A stretch of 11,972 bases of DNA, taken from the NCBI GenBank assembly GCA_946613705.1, contig CAMOFU010000056.1, positions 1 to 11,972 on the forward strand, given 5' to 3'. Both the position numbers and the translations under genes were made by a program. The notes under the pieces are model-generated. The model ran no database searches. It was given only the letters and a program-made list of their open reading frames with translations, and was not told where the DNA came from. Shown here piece by piece: positions 1-6,961 of the stretch (position 1 is its first letter; every line of letters begins with the position of its first letter). The stretch is from an uncultured Clostridia bacterium. Lineage in GTDB: Bacteria; Bacillota; Clostridia; Oscillospirales; Ruminococcaceae.

Positions 1-1
1 C

Positions 2-52
2 GAAAATCTGGACGGCGCATCTGATGCACAGGGGTCGTGCGGTGTTGCCTAA
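2..52 (+). CDS. Possible C-terminal tail of an upstream gene (partial)
   Basis: One frame is open from the window edge to a TAA at 50-52 and would encode a 16-residue tail reading ENLDGASDAQGSCGVA. In many Firmicutes the gene just upstream of rplI is gdpP (yybT), a membrane cyclic-di-AMP phosphodiesterase with a DHH domain, so this could be its end. The visible tail has no diagnostic residues, so the identity is guesswork from gene order. The other two plus frames are also open for short stretches at the edge, so even the frame is uncertain. Confidence 0.25.
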   Translation, partial: ENLDGASDAQGSCGVA

Positions 53-93
53 ATATTTGAATCAAAATTTTATGAAATACGGAGGAATCATTC

Positions 94-540
94 ATGAAGG
101 TTATCTTACTTAAAGATGTCAAAGGCTCGGGCAAGGCGGGCGATACTCTCAACGTTGCCGACGGATACGCAAGGAATTTTCTGCTTGCAAAGGGACTGGC
201 TGTAGAGGCAAATGCCAAGAATCTTAATGAGCTTGCGGGCAAGAAGGCATCCGCACAGCATAAGCTTGACGTTGAAAAGGCCGATAATGAGAAGATAGCT
301 GCTGCGATAGGCGGCAAGAATGTCGTTATCAAGGCTAAAGCAGGACAGGGAGGAAAGCTCTTCGGTTCTGTTACATCGGGCAATGTTGCCGATGCTGTTA
401 AAGAACAGCTCGGACAGACCGTAGATAAGAAGAAGATAAATCTTTCTTCAGAGATAAAGAGCTTTGGTGATTATACTGCTGTTATCAAAATGACACAGGG
501 AGTTACTTGTCAGATCACCGTAAAGGTGGAGGAGGAATAA
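94..540 (+). CDS. rplI: 50S ribosomal protein L9
   Basis: Encodes a 148-residue protein of the usual bacterial L9 length. L9 binds 23S rRNA near the base of the L1 stalk and reaches out from the large subunit, where it helps hold the reading frame. The N-terminal domain starts MKVILLKDVKGSGKAGD and carries the family signature VADGYARNFL around residues 21-30. A charged, helix-prone connector (about residues 40-75) leads to the C-terminal RNA-binding domain with GQGGKLFGSVT near residues 84-94. The start is fixed by GGAGGA at 81-86, seven bases before the ATG. The gene ends in three Glu codons and TAA; these GAG-GAG-GAA codons also form the Shine-Dalgarno sequence of dnaB, and the TAA overlaps the dnaB ATG by one base. 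It is probably co-transcribed with dnaB and tilS. I see no clear promoter in the 93 bases upstream. Confidence 0.97.
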   Translation: MKVILLKDVKGSGKAGDTLNVADGYARNFLLAKGLAVEANAKNLNELAGKKASAQHKLDVEKADNEKIAAAIGGKNVVIKAKAGQGGKLFGSVTSGNVADAVKEQLGQTVDKKKINLSSEIKSFGDYTAVIKMTQGVTCQITVKVEEE

Positions 541-542
541 TG
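528..542 (+). promoter_or_regulatory. dnaB ribosome binding site inside the rplI end, with TAATG overlap
   Basis: GGAGGAGGA at 528-536 lies within the last rplI codons, and the rplI stop TAA (538-540) shares its last A with the dnaB ATG (540-542). This decides the dnaB start: the in-frame TTG at 507 has no comparable site and would place 11 unrelated residues before the protein. The arrangement suggests translational coupling of L9 and DnaB. Confidence 0.85.
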
Positions 543-1916
543 CCCGACAGTGCCAATTCTCTGCAAACCCTGAGTGAACTGATCGGCAGAGAACCGCCGT
601 TTATGATAGACGCGGAGAGGGCTGTTGTGAGTGCGATACTCGTTGAACCTTCGGTGCTTTCCACAGTGCTGCAAATAATCAATAAGCCCGATTATTTCTA
701 TGATGAATTTACAAGGGGCATCTTTTCCTGCTGCTACTGGCTCGACAACCAAGGCAAGGCGATCGACCTTGTGACTGTTATCGACAGCTGTATAGAAACA
801 GGTGTCTTTACCACTCAGGAAATGGCAAGGACGTATCTCAAGCAGCTGCTCGACAGCTTTGTCACATCTGCCAATATCGAGGATTATTGCCATATAATCG
901 AGAATAAGTATTATATCAGAACGCTTATTGATATCTCGACCGATATAATCCAAAAGGCCTCTGAAAAGGATGCTCAGGCACAGGAGCTGCTTGATCTGGC
1001 AGAGCAGAGGATATACGATATCCGAAACGGCAAGCTTACACAGGGACTTATGTCGATAGAATCGGTCATTATGGATGTTTACGATCATTTGCAGGAGATC
1101 ACAAGTGCCGATGCAGCAAAGTTCAAAGGCATAGGGACGGGTTTTTCTTCGCTTGACAAGGTCACGACGGGACTTAACGATACCGACCTTATCATACTTG
1201 CGGCAAGACCTGCGATGGGAAAATCTGCGTTTGCACTGAATGTCGCCGTGAATGCCTGCAAAAGATCAAAGAAGAACACCGTTATTTTCTCGCTCGAAAT
1301 GTCGCCTGAGCAGGTGGCTACGAGAATGCTTGCAAGTGAGGCACTTGTCAACAATACTATACTTCGTTCGGGCGATTTCAGCTCGGGAGATGATGTATGG
1401 GGCAAGCTTGCGGCGGGTACGGAGAGCCTTGTGAGACTGCCGATACTGCTCGACGGAACTGCTAATCTGACTGTGCCCGAGATGAAGGCTAAGCTCAGGA
1501 ATCTGGGCAATCTCGGACTCGTCGTGATCGACTATCTTCAGCTGATGAGCAGCCCGAACCGCCATAACAACCGTGTTCAGGAGGTCTCTGAGATCACAAG
1601 GCAGCTGAAGCTCATGGCTAAGGAACTCAAGGTACCTGTGCTGGCGCTGTCGCAGCTGTCCCGTGAAGCCGAGAAGCGCGAAAACAAACGGCCGATGCTT
1701 TCCGATCTGAGAGAGTCGGGTTCTATTGAGCAGGACGCGGATATCATACTGTTTTTATACAGAGATGCTTACTATGACAAGCAGTCTTCCGATCAGAGCA
1801 TCGCCGAGTGTATAGTTGCTAAAAACCGTCACGGCGAAACAGGGACAGTCAACCTTATGTGGCGCGGTGAGTATACGCTGTTTACTGATGCTGATTATAT
1901 CCACAAGGAAAATTGA
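540..1916 (+). CDS. dnaB: Replicative DNA helicase DnaB (DnaC in Bacillus naming)
   Basis: Encodes 458 residues, the usual length. DnaB forms a hexameric ring that unwinds DNA 5'-3' at the fork using ATP and interacts with primase. The N-terminal helical domain (about residues 15-115) includes the typical PFMIDAERAVVSAIL opening. A linker follows to about 175, then a RecA-like ATPase domain. Visible motifs are Walker A RPAMGKS (residues 223-229, K228), the Walker-B-type strand LVVIDYLQLM with D331, the LSQLSREAEKR segment, and the DNA-binding/arginine-finger block DLRESGSIEQDADIILFLYR. The family ending, in which a returning strand carries VAKNRHGETG, is intact. The gene overlaps rplI by one base and is followed by tilS after one base, so all three are likely one transcript. 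No intein or insertion is present. Confidence 0.97.
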   Translation: MPDSANSLQTLSELIGREPPFMIDAERAVVSAILVEPSVLSTVLQIINKPDYFYDEFTRGIFSCCYWLDNQGKAIDLVTVIDSCIETGVFTTQEMARTYLKQLLDSFVTSANIEDYCHIIENKYYIRTLIDISTDIIQKASEKDAQAQELLDLAEQRIYDIRNGKLTQGLMSIESVIMDVYDHLQEITSADAAKFKGIGTGFSSLDKVTTGLNDTDLIILAARPAMGKSAFALNVAVNACKRSKKNTVIFSLEMSPEQVATRMLASEALVNNTILRSGDFSSGDDVWGKLAAGTESLVRLPILLDGTANLTVPEMKAKLRNLGNLGLVVIDYLQLMSSPNRHNNRVQEVSEITRQLKLMAKELKVPVLALSQLSREAEKRENKRPMLSDLRESGSIEQDADIILFLYRDAYYDKQSSDQSIAECIVAKNRHGETGTVNLMWRGEYTLFTDADYIHKEN

Positions 1917-1917
1917 T

Positions 1918-3225
1918 ATGCTTGAAAAGGTAAAGAGAGCGATCGAGAAATTTGATATGCTTAAAGAGGGCGAAGCTGTTCTGTGCTGCTTATCGGGCGG
2001 TGCAGACAGCGTTACCCTCCTTTTGTGTTTGTACGAGTTGGGGTACGAGACGGCTGCGATACACATAAATCATCATCTCAGGGGCGAGGAGTCGGACAGA
2101 GATGAGCGCTTTTGCAGGGAACTTTGTTCGCGTCTCGGTGTGCCGCTTCAGGTCGAACACGTTGATGTTCACGGGTACTGCTGTGTTACAGGCACTTCGA
2201 CCGAGGAGGGCGCAAGGGAGCTAAGATACACTGCGTTTGAAAGATCTCCGATCCGGCATATCGCAACTGCGCATACTCTTTCGGACAGTCTTGAGACCGC
2301 ACTGTTCAATCTTGCACGCGGAACGGGTGCCAAGGGGCTTTGCGGGATCCCTCCGATACGCGGCAGATTTGTCAGACCGCTGATAGACTGCACCCGTGAA
2401 GAGATCGAGCTGTTCCTTACCGAGCGGAAACAGGATTGGGTCACCGATTCGACCAACCTTACCGATGATTATTCCCGCAACCGAATTCGGCACGGGGTCA
2501 TTCCTGTGCTGGCTTCGCTAAATCCCGAGCTGATGCAGGCTTTTGCGCGGCTGTCCGATCAGCTCCGCGCTGACGACGATCACCTCTGTGATGAAGCTGC
2601 ACTGCTGCTTGCAGAGGCAAAAAACGATAATGGCTATTCACTCGCTGTTCTTTCAAAGGCGGCTTTGCCTGTTCTTTCGAGAGCAGTGCTGCTGCTGCTG
2701 AGAGATAACGGTATCAGCTATGATTTCGCAAGAGTGTCGGAGCTTTGCAGGCTGATCCGTTCGGGAGGGAAGTATTGCCTTACCGAAAATGTTTATGCTC
2801 TCTCCTCTAACGGTGTATTCAGGATCGCCGCACTCGAAATGCCCGATCAGCAAACAGTCATTGTGAACGGCGAAGGACGTTATGAGCTATGCGGCAAGAT
2901 CATCAGCGTCATCATTTGCGAAAAAAATCAAATCGCTTTCAAAATTAACAGAATGTTTACAAATATAGCTCTCGATTATGATAAAATAAAAGGTGTGATT
3001 TCATTGAGAACTCGGCGCAGCGGAGATAAGATACGTCTTAACGGCCGCGGCTGTACAAAAACGCTAAAAAAGCTTTTTTCAGAATCCGTTCCTGTCGAAA
3101 ACCGCGGAAATGTGCTTCTGCTGTGCGACGAAGAGGGTGTATGTGCTGTTGAGGGCTTCGGCGCTGCCGAAAGATGCGCTCCGAATGATGAGACCTCAAG
3201 AGTTCTTTTGTTCGGTGTTGAATGA
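1918..3225 (+). CDS. tilS: tRNA(Ile)-lysidine synthase TilS
   Basis: Encodes 435 residues. TilS joins lysine to C34 of the CAU-anticodon tRNA-Ile using ATP, so the tRNA reads AUA and is charged with isoleucine; it is normally essential. The N-terminal PP-loop ATPase domain shows the pyrophosphate motif LSGGADS (residues 25-31) and the family HINHHLRG motif (49-56), followed by ERSPIRHIATAHTLSD-type active-site residues and RNRIRHGVIPVL (from about 187). The C-terminal tRNA-recognition domain begins near residue 361 with ISLRTRRSGDKIR and continues with TKTLKKLF. The start is the ATG one base after the dnaB stop, with AAGGAA at 1905-1910 seven bases before it; the longer open frame from 1816 simply runs inside dnaB. 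In many Firmicutes hpt lies between tilS and ftsH; here it does not. Bases 2915-3000, just before the C-terminal domain, are unusually AT-rich. Confidence 0.95.
   Translation: MLEKVKRAIEKFDMLKEGEAVLCCLSGGADSVTLLLCLYELGYETAAIHINHHLRGEESDRDERFCRELCSRLGVPLQVEHVDVHGYCCVTGTSTEEGARELRYTAFERSPIRHIATAHTLSDSLETALFNLARGTGAKGLCGIPPIRGRFVRPLIDCTREEIELFLTERKQDWVTDSTNLTDDYSRNRIRHGVIPVLASLNPELMQAFARLSDQLRADDDHLCDEAALLLAEAKNDNGYSLAVLSKAALPVLSRAVLLLLRDNGISYDFARVSELCRLIRSGGKYCLTENVYALSSNGVFRIAALEMPDQQTVIVNGEGRYELCGKIISVIICEKNQIAFKINRMFTNIALDYDKIKGVISLRTRRSGDKIRLNGRGCTKTLKKLFSESVPVENRGNVLLLCDEEGVCAVEGFGAAERCAPNDETSRVLLFGVE
2956..2987 (+). promoter_or_regulatory. Possible internal promoter in tilS ahead of ftsH
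   Basis: Inside an AT-rich patch of tilS there is a TTTACA (2956-2961) and an extended -10-like TGATAAAAT (2979-2987). The gap between TTTACA and TAAAAT is 20 bases, longer than usual; pairing TTTACA with TATGAT at 2977-2982 gives 15. Neither is ideal, and AT-rich coding DNA gives such matches by chance. If active it would drive ftsH from about 360 bases upstream. Confidence 0.2.
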
Positions 3226-3252
3226 TCTGTTCCGGTGTTATCATATTCTTGT

Positions 3253-3290
3253 CACATATACGCATTATAATATTTGCGTGAAATAATGTG
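3253..3290 (+). promoter_or_regulatory. Candidate -10 element within an inverted repeat upstream of ftsH
   Basis: The 126-base gap before ftsH holds a perfect TATAAT at 3266-3271. It lies in the 10-base centre of an inverted repeat with inner arms ACGCA (3260-3264) and TGCGT (3275-3279) and outer arms CACAT (3253-3257) and ATGTG (3286-3290). There is no good -35 at 16-18 bases; TTGTCA at 3249-3254 is only 11 bases away. It could be a promoter under repressor control, an RNA hairpin in a tilS-ftsH transcript, or chance. Confidence 0.35.
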
Positions 3291-3338
3291 TGTCTGAATT
3301 TTTCTCCCATGCAAAGGGTAAAATCATAAAAGAGAAAG

Positions 3339-3355
3339 AAGGATTGATGGATTGA
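3339..3355 (+). promoter_or_regulatory. ftsH translation start region: SD, two-codon ORF and TTG start
   Basis: AAGGA at 3339-3343 lies eight bases before the TTG at 3352. An ATG at 3347 opens a two-codon frame (ATG GAT TGA) whose TGA at 3353-3355 overlaps the TTG start. That ATG is only three bases from the SD, so it should be the poorer site by spacing, although it is the better codon. The TTG is supported because it gives a lysine-rich N-terminus and a full first membrane segment, an in-frame stop lies at 3319-3321, and the next in-frame ATG falls inside the first membrane segment. Confidence 0.7.
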
Positions 3356-5337
3356 AAAAGAGTGGCGGCGGAAAATCTTTGCTGATATATCTGCTTGTAT
3401 CTGTGCTGGTCCTCGGCGGATTAGTTTATATGCTCACATCTATGAGCAAGAATAAATCCGATAAGGCTTATTCCGAGATCATGCAGCAGTTTGATGAACT
3501 ACAGGTCTCGGAATTCACCTTAGACCTCGGTTCGGGCAAGCTGACTTATAAGCTCAGAAACAGTGATGAAAAGCACAATTATACCGTTCCGAATGTATCT
3601 ATCTTCGTTCAGGAGGTGCTGGGCGGAGAAAAGGCCGAGACTTACAGAAAGCTGTATAATACAAAATACGGCGAGGGCTCGCTTAAATACGATCTGATCC
3701 CCGTATCCGATAACAGCTTCTGGCTGAATATGATACCCACCCTGCTGATGCTGGGTGTGATGATCTTCCTGTTCGTGTTTATGATGCGCTCGGCAGGCGG
3801 CGGTAAGATCAATTCGTTCGGAAAAACAAATGCAAGACAGGCACCCTCGTCAAAGAAGGCTACCTTTGCAGATGTTGCAGGCGCGGACGAGGAAAAAGAG
3901 GAACTGCGTGAGATCGTTGATTTCCTGAAGGATCACAAGAAATATGACGAGCTGGGTGCGCGTATACCAAAGGGCGTGCTTCTGCTCGGCCCTCCGGGTA
4001 CAGGTAAAACTCTGCTCGCAAGAGCGGTCGCGGGTGAGGCTGATGTGCCTTTCTTCTCCATCTCAGGCTCGGATTTCGTTGAAATGTTTGTCGGTGTCGG
4101 CGCGAGCCGTGTAAGAGATCTGTTCGAGCAGGCAAAGAAAAATGCTCCGTCAATTATTTTTATAGATGAGATCGATGCTGTCGGCAGACAGAGAGGTACA
4201 GGACTCGGCGGCGGACACGATGAACGTGAACAGACACTCAATCAGCTGCTCGTTGAAATGGACGGCTTTGAGGAGAATGATTCGGTCATTGTAATGGCTG
4301 CGACCAACAGGCGCGATATTCTTGACCCTGCGCTGCTCCGTCCGGGACGTTTTGACAGACAGGTGCTTGTAAGCTACCCTGATGTAAAGGGCAGAGAAGA
4401 GATACTAAAGGTGCATACCAGAAACAAGCCCCTTGCTCCCGATGTTGCACTTGATACCATCGCAAAGTCTACTGTCGGCTTCACAGGTGCCGATCTTGAG
4501 AACCTTGCCAATGAAGCGGCATTGCTTGCTGCAAGAAACGGCAGAAAAGCTATCACAAAGCATGATATGGAAGAGGCCTCGATCAAGGTCGTTGCAGGCC
4601 CGGAGAAGAAATCCAAAGTCGTTACCGATGCAGAAAAACGCCTTACTGCTTATCATGAGGGCGGTCATGCGATCTGTACCTATTTCTGCTCCTCGCAGGA
4701 TAAGGTGCATATGGTCACGATAATCCCGAGAGGTCAGGCAGGCGGCTTTACAATGAGCCTCCCCGAGAAGGATAAGGCTTTTGTCTCCAAGCATGAGATG
4801 ATAGAGAACATCATCGTTCTGCTCGGAGGACGTGTAGCCGAGAAGATAATCCTTGACGATATTTCTACAGGCGCTTCCAATGACCTTGAAAGAGCTACCG
4901 CTACTGCAAGAAATATGGTGACACGCTACGGCTTCTCTGATAATCTCGGCCCTGTTGTTTACGGCAGGGGAGAGCATGAGGTGTTCCTTGGCAGAGATTA
5001 CAGCTCAACACCCAGCTATTCGGAAAATGTTGCCGCTGAGATCGATGCTGAAATACGCTCGATCGTCGAGGACTGCTATGAGAAGTGTGAATCGCTGCTC
5101 AGAGAGCATATCGATAAGCTGCATCTTATTGCGAAATATCTGATGAAGTATGAGAAGATAGACGGTAAGAACTTTGAAAAGCTGATGAACGGAGAACTTG
5201 ATGAATTCATTGATGTTCCCGATGCTTCGTCTGAGAGCTGTCTCACAGCTCCCCAAAGTGAGCTTCTACCGCAGGACATCACTGACACGGCTTCTGATGA
5301 CAATAATGATCCCGCTTCTGATGACAGCGAGGAATGA
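3352..5337 (+). CDS. ftsH: ATP-dependent zinc metalloprotease FtsH
   Basis: Encodes 661 residues. FtsH is a membrane-anchored hexameric AAA+ protease that extracts and degrades misfolded membrane proteins and regulatory proteins at the cytoplasmic face. Order of parts: a short basic N-terminus, membrane segment 1 (about 9-28), an extracytoplasmic domain, membrane segment 2 (about 124-147), then the AAA domain. Walker A is GPPGTGKT (213-220); Walker B is FIDEID with D272 and E273; the pore loop FVGVG lies between them. The second region of homology is ATNRRDILDPALL (from 317), with arginine fingers R333 and R336. The zinc site is HEGGH (435-439), with D511 in SNDLERAT as the expected third ligand. 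The common form is HEAGH, and Gly in the middle keeps all ligands. The tail (about 620-661) is acidic and rich in Asp and Ser. A strong terminator follows, so it ends a transcription unit. Confidence 0.97.
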   Translation: MKKSGGGKSLLIYLLVSVLVLGGLVYMLTSMSKNKSDKAYSEIMQQFDELQVSEFTLDLGSGKLTYKLRNSDEKHNYTVPNVSIFVQEVLGGEKAETYRKLYNTKYGEGSLKYDLIPVSDNSFWLNMIPTLLMLGVMIFLFVFMMRSAGGGKINSFGKTNARQAPSSKKATFADVAGADEEKEELREIVDFLKDHKKYDELGARIPKGVLLLGPPGTGKTLLARAVAGEADVPFFSISGSDFVEMFVGVGASRVRDLFEQAKKNAPSIIFIDEIDAVGRQRGTGLGGGHDEREQTLNQLLVEMDGFEENDSVIVMAATNRRDILDPALLRPGRFDRQVLVSYPDVKGREEILKVHTRNKPLAPDVALDTIAKSTVGFTGADLENLANEAALLAARNGRKAITKHDMEEASIKVVAGPEKKSKVVTDAEKRLTAYHEGGHAICTYFCSSQDKVHMVTIIPRGQAGGFTMSLPEKDKAFVSKHEMIENIIVLLGGRVAEKIILDDISTGASNDLERATATARNMVTRYGFSDNLGPVVYGRGEHEVFLGRDYSSTPSYSENVAAEIDAEIRSIVEDCYEKCESLLREHIDKLHLIAKYLMKYEKIDGKNFEKLMNGELDEFIDVPDASSESCLTAPQSELLPQDITDTASDDNNDPASDDSEE

Positions 5338-5361
5338 CCGCAGTCCTGTTTAAGCATTGAT

Positions 5362-5403
5362 ATCTGTCCCGACACTGATATAACAGCGTCGGGATAGATT
5401 TTT
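5362..5403 (+). terminator. Rho-independent terminator after ftsH
   Basis: ATCTGTCCCGAC (5362-5373) pairs with GTCGGGATAGAT (5388-5399) as a 12-pair stem with one G-U pair and a 14-base loop, and T residues run on to 5403. It starts 24 bases after the ftsH stop. Confidence 0.88.
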
Positions 5404-5466
5404 AAGTACAAGTATTTGGACTTGTAAGATTTTTTTCAAAATACTATAGCTTTTTTGGGAAAAGTA

Positions 5467-5475
5467 TGTTATAAT
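5467..5475 (+). promoter_or_regulatory. Extended -10 promoter of the RING-finger gene
   Basis: TGTTATAAT at 5467-5475 is a perfect -10 with the TG extension. The -35 position (5447-5452, TAGCTT) is poor, so the extension probably compensates. The preceding 60 bases are rich in A and T runs that could act as an UP element. Transcription would start near 5482, leaving a leader of about 40 bases with AAGGAG at 5505-5510, ten bases before the ATG. Confidence 0.75.
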
Positions 5476-5520
5476 ATACCTTGTGAAAGTATTTGACCGT
5501 TTGTAAGGAGATGGTGTGCA

Positions 5521-6537
5521 ATGGGAAAATATGATGGCTGCAAGTGTTTAAGCTGCGGCATAGAGTTTACTTCGACAGACGATATCGTTGTCTGCCCCGA
5601 CTGCGGTACTCCTTACCACCGCAGCTGTTATGAAAAAGAAGGCAAATGCATTAATATCGAATTGCACGAGAACGGCGGCACATGGCAGCCTGATGAGCCT
5701 GAAAGTGCGCAGGTAAGTGACGAGCCTGTAAGATGTTCAAGATGCGGACTGGAAAACCCTCCGACGGGGCTGTTTTGCAGCCGCTGCGGAATGCCCCTGA
5801 GAAATGTTTCGAGCGAACCGAGGCCTTTCAACGATCAGAAGGAGCAGCACGGCAATTTCAGTCAGCAGGGCAGTGAAGATCGAAACAGTTTCGACCGAAA
5901 TAGTTTCGACCGAAACAATTTCGGCGGTATGAACGGCTTCGAGGGTATCCCGAATAACGGTGCTCTGCGTTTCGATCAGGATTCCGATATCGACGGTGTA
6001 AAGCTTGGAGATCTTGCACGTTATGTCGGCAAAAACCAATTCTCTTATCTGACAAGCTTTATCAGATTCGGTAAGTTCGGCGGTAAGGCAAGCATCAATT
6101 TTTCGGCACTGCTTTTTCCGCAGTTTTACTTCTTTTACAGAAAAATGAATCTTATCGGCATTATTTATCTGCTCCTGACAGTTGTACTGTCGATACCTAC
6201 CGTTATGCTCATGTCGGCGGCGGGCTATCTTCCGAGCATCAGCTTTGTCACCGAGTCATTTGTAAAGTCAGAAAGCTTTTCACTGGTACTCAATCTCAGC
6301 TCTTCCTTGCTGATGGTATTACAGTGTATTTCTGCTATATTTGCTAATTATTGGTATTATAAAACAGCCAGAAGGGATATTCAGCTGCTGAGGAGTTCAA
6401 CATCAGACAATGAGGAAGAGGTCAGAGATGCGATCAGCCGCAAGGGCGGTGTTTCACTTGCTGCGTTCCTTATGTCGGTGCTTATCTCTTATGCTTTGAT
6501 AATTGCAGCCATGTTTATAATGAATAAGGTTGCCTGA
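5521..6537 (+). CDS. Membrane protein with prokaryotic RING-like finger, zinc ribbon and DUF2628-like domain
   Basis: Encodes 338 residues. The N-terminal finger has a cross-brace pattern, C9-x2-C12, C25-x2-C28, H33, C36, C43, with C7 and H49 as spare ligands; it resembles the prokaryotic RING finger family 1. A separate zinc ribbon follows (C72, C75, C86, C89). Then comes a polar linker with three tandem DRN[SN]F units (residues 120-134). The C-terminal half, from about 150, resembles DUF2628: SALLFPQFYFFYRKM, then membrane segments near 211-233, 253-281 and 311-335. With no signal peptide, the zinc domains probably face the cytoplasm. The function is not known to me. By analogy the RING could bind protein partners, but ubiquitin-like ligase activity should not be assumed. 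The gene is flanked by a terminator and the rpsF promoter, so it is probably monocistronic. I am fairly sure of the family and unsure of the role. Confidence 0.85.
   Translation: MGKYDGCKCLSCGIEFTSTDDIVVCPDCGTPYHRSCYEKEGKCINIELHENGGTWQPDEPESAQVSDEPVRCSRCGLENPPTGLFCSRCGMPLRNVSSEPRPFNDQKEQHGNFSQQGSEDRNSFDRNSFDRNNFGGMNGFEGIPNNGALRFDQDSDIDGVKLGDLARYVGKNQFSYLTSFIRFGKFGGKASINFSALLFPQFYFFYRKMNLIGIIYLLLTVVLSIPTVMLMSAAGYLPSISFVTESFVKSESFSLVLNLSSSLLMVLQCISAIFANYWYYKTARRDIQLLRSSTSDNEEEVRDAISRKGGVSLAAFLMSVLISYALIIAAMFIMNKVA
5878..5922 (+). repeat. Three tandem 15-base repeats in the RING-protein linker
   Basis: Three in-frame 15-base units encode DRNSF, DRNSF and DRNNF. Each contains a 13-base dyad of the form CGAAAnAnTTTCG, perfect in the first copy and with one mismatch in each of the others. 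Differences between copies are at single positions, which suggests recent slippage or duplication. Confidence 0.9.
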
Positions 6538-6580
6538 TCTGAATTTACAGAAAATTTACAATATGCGGCATTGCAGCTGA

Positions 6581-6609
6581 TTGACAAATCGGCTTGTGTA
6601 TGTTATACT
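6581..6609 (+). promoter_or_regulatory. Near-consensus sigma-A promoter of rpsF-ssb-rpsR
   Basis: TTGACA (6581-6586), a 17-base spacer and TATACT (6604-6609), with a TG extension at 6601-6602. An AT-rich direct repeat of AATTTACA lies about 20-40 bases upstream and may help. Transcription would start near 6616. Confidence 0.9.
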
Positions 6610-6622
6610 AATTAAGTTATCC

Positions 6623-6648
6623 TTGCTTGTACTTTTATGTGCAGGCGA
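6623..6648 (+). promoter_or_regulatory. Leader hairpin of rpsF mRNA (candidate S6/S18 control element)
   Basis: TTGCTTGTAC (6623-6632) can pair fully with GTGCAGGCGA (6639-6648): ten pairs, three of them G-U, with a six-base loop. It fills most of the roughly 55-base leader and ends just before the SD (6654-6662). Ribosomal S6-S18 complexes are known to bind rpsF leaders in several bacteria, but I do not see the CCG-containing bulge described for that motif, so the link is inference. Confidence 0.5.
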
Positions 6649-6670
6649 AATCCAAAAGGAGGTGTTAAGT

Positions 6671-6961
6671 ATGGCAAAGGTCAATGAGACTTACGAAGCT
6701 GTGGTCGTATTCAGCTCTAAGGCAGGCGAGGAGGCAGTTAATGCTCTTACCGCTAAGTTCGATGAGATGATAAAGGCGAACGCTGAGGATGTTGAGTTAA
6801 ATGACTGGGGCAAGCGTAAACTGGCTTATGCTATCAATTACGAAACGGAAGGAAACTATCTGCTCTGGAATTTCAAGTCTACTCCTGAGTTCCCCGCAGA
6901 GCTCGAGCGTGTTCTCGGTATTACCGACGGTGTGCTTCGTTTCCTTATCACAGTTAAGTGA
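6671..6961 (+). CDS. rpsF: 30S ribosomal protein S6
   Basis: Encodes 96 residues, the usual size. S6 binds 16S rRNA in the central-domain platform as a pair with S18, which is encoded two genes downstream. The sequence opens MAKVNETYEAVVVFSS, and the family region WGKRKLAYAINYETEGNYLLWNF lies in the middle (about residues 46-68). It ends ITDGVLRFLITVK, typical of S6 without the long acidic tail of some proteobacterial forms. The start is fixed by AAAAGGAGGTG at 6654-6664. A longer in-frame opening from TTG at 6581 is rejected, because that TTG is the -35 box of the promoter. First gene of the rpsF-ssb-rpsR operon. Confidence 0.97.
   Translation: MAKVNETYEAVVVFSSKAGEEAVNALTAKFDEMIKANAEDVELNDWGKRKLAYAINYETEGNYLLWNFKSTPEFPAELERVLGITDGVLRFLITVK

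Noticed and set aside
510..1088. Open frames on the minus strand, here opposite dnaB and also opposite tilS, ftsH, ssb and lon
   Set aside because: They lie opposite genes with full family motifs, have no ribosome binding sites or recognisable domains, and are shadows of biased codon use.
1816..1917. Longer tilS beginning inside dnaB
   Set aside because: The extra residues are a frame-shifted reading of the dnaB end; the ATG at 1918 has an SD and gives the normal TilS N-terminus.
3249..3254. TTGTCA as the -35 of an ftsH promoter
   Set aside because: It is only 11 bases from the TATAAT, and no other -10 fits a 16-18 base spacer.
5878..5922. CRISPR-like array
   Set aside because: The repeats are directly adjacent 15-base units with no spacers and lie in frame within a gene.
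6581..6670. Longer rpsF beginning at TTG 6581
   Set aside because: The TTG is part of the -35 box, and the SD and family N-terminus point to the ATG at 6671.
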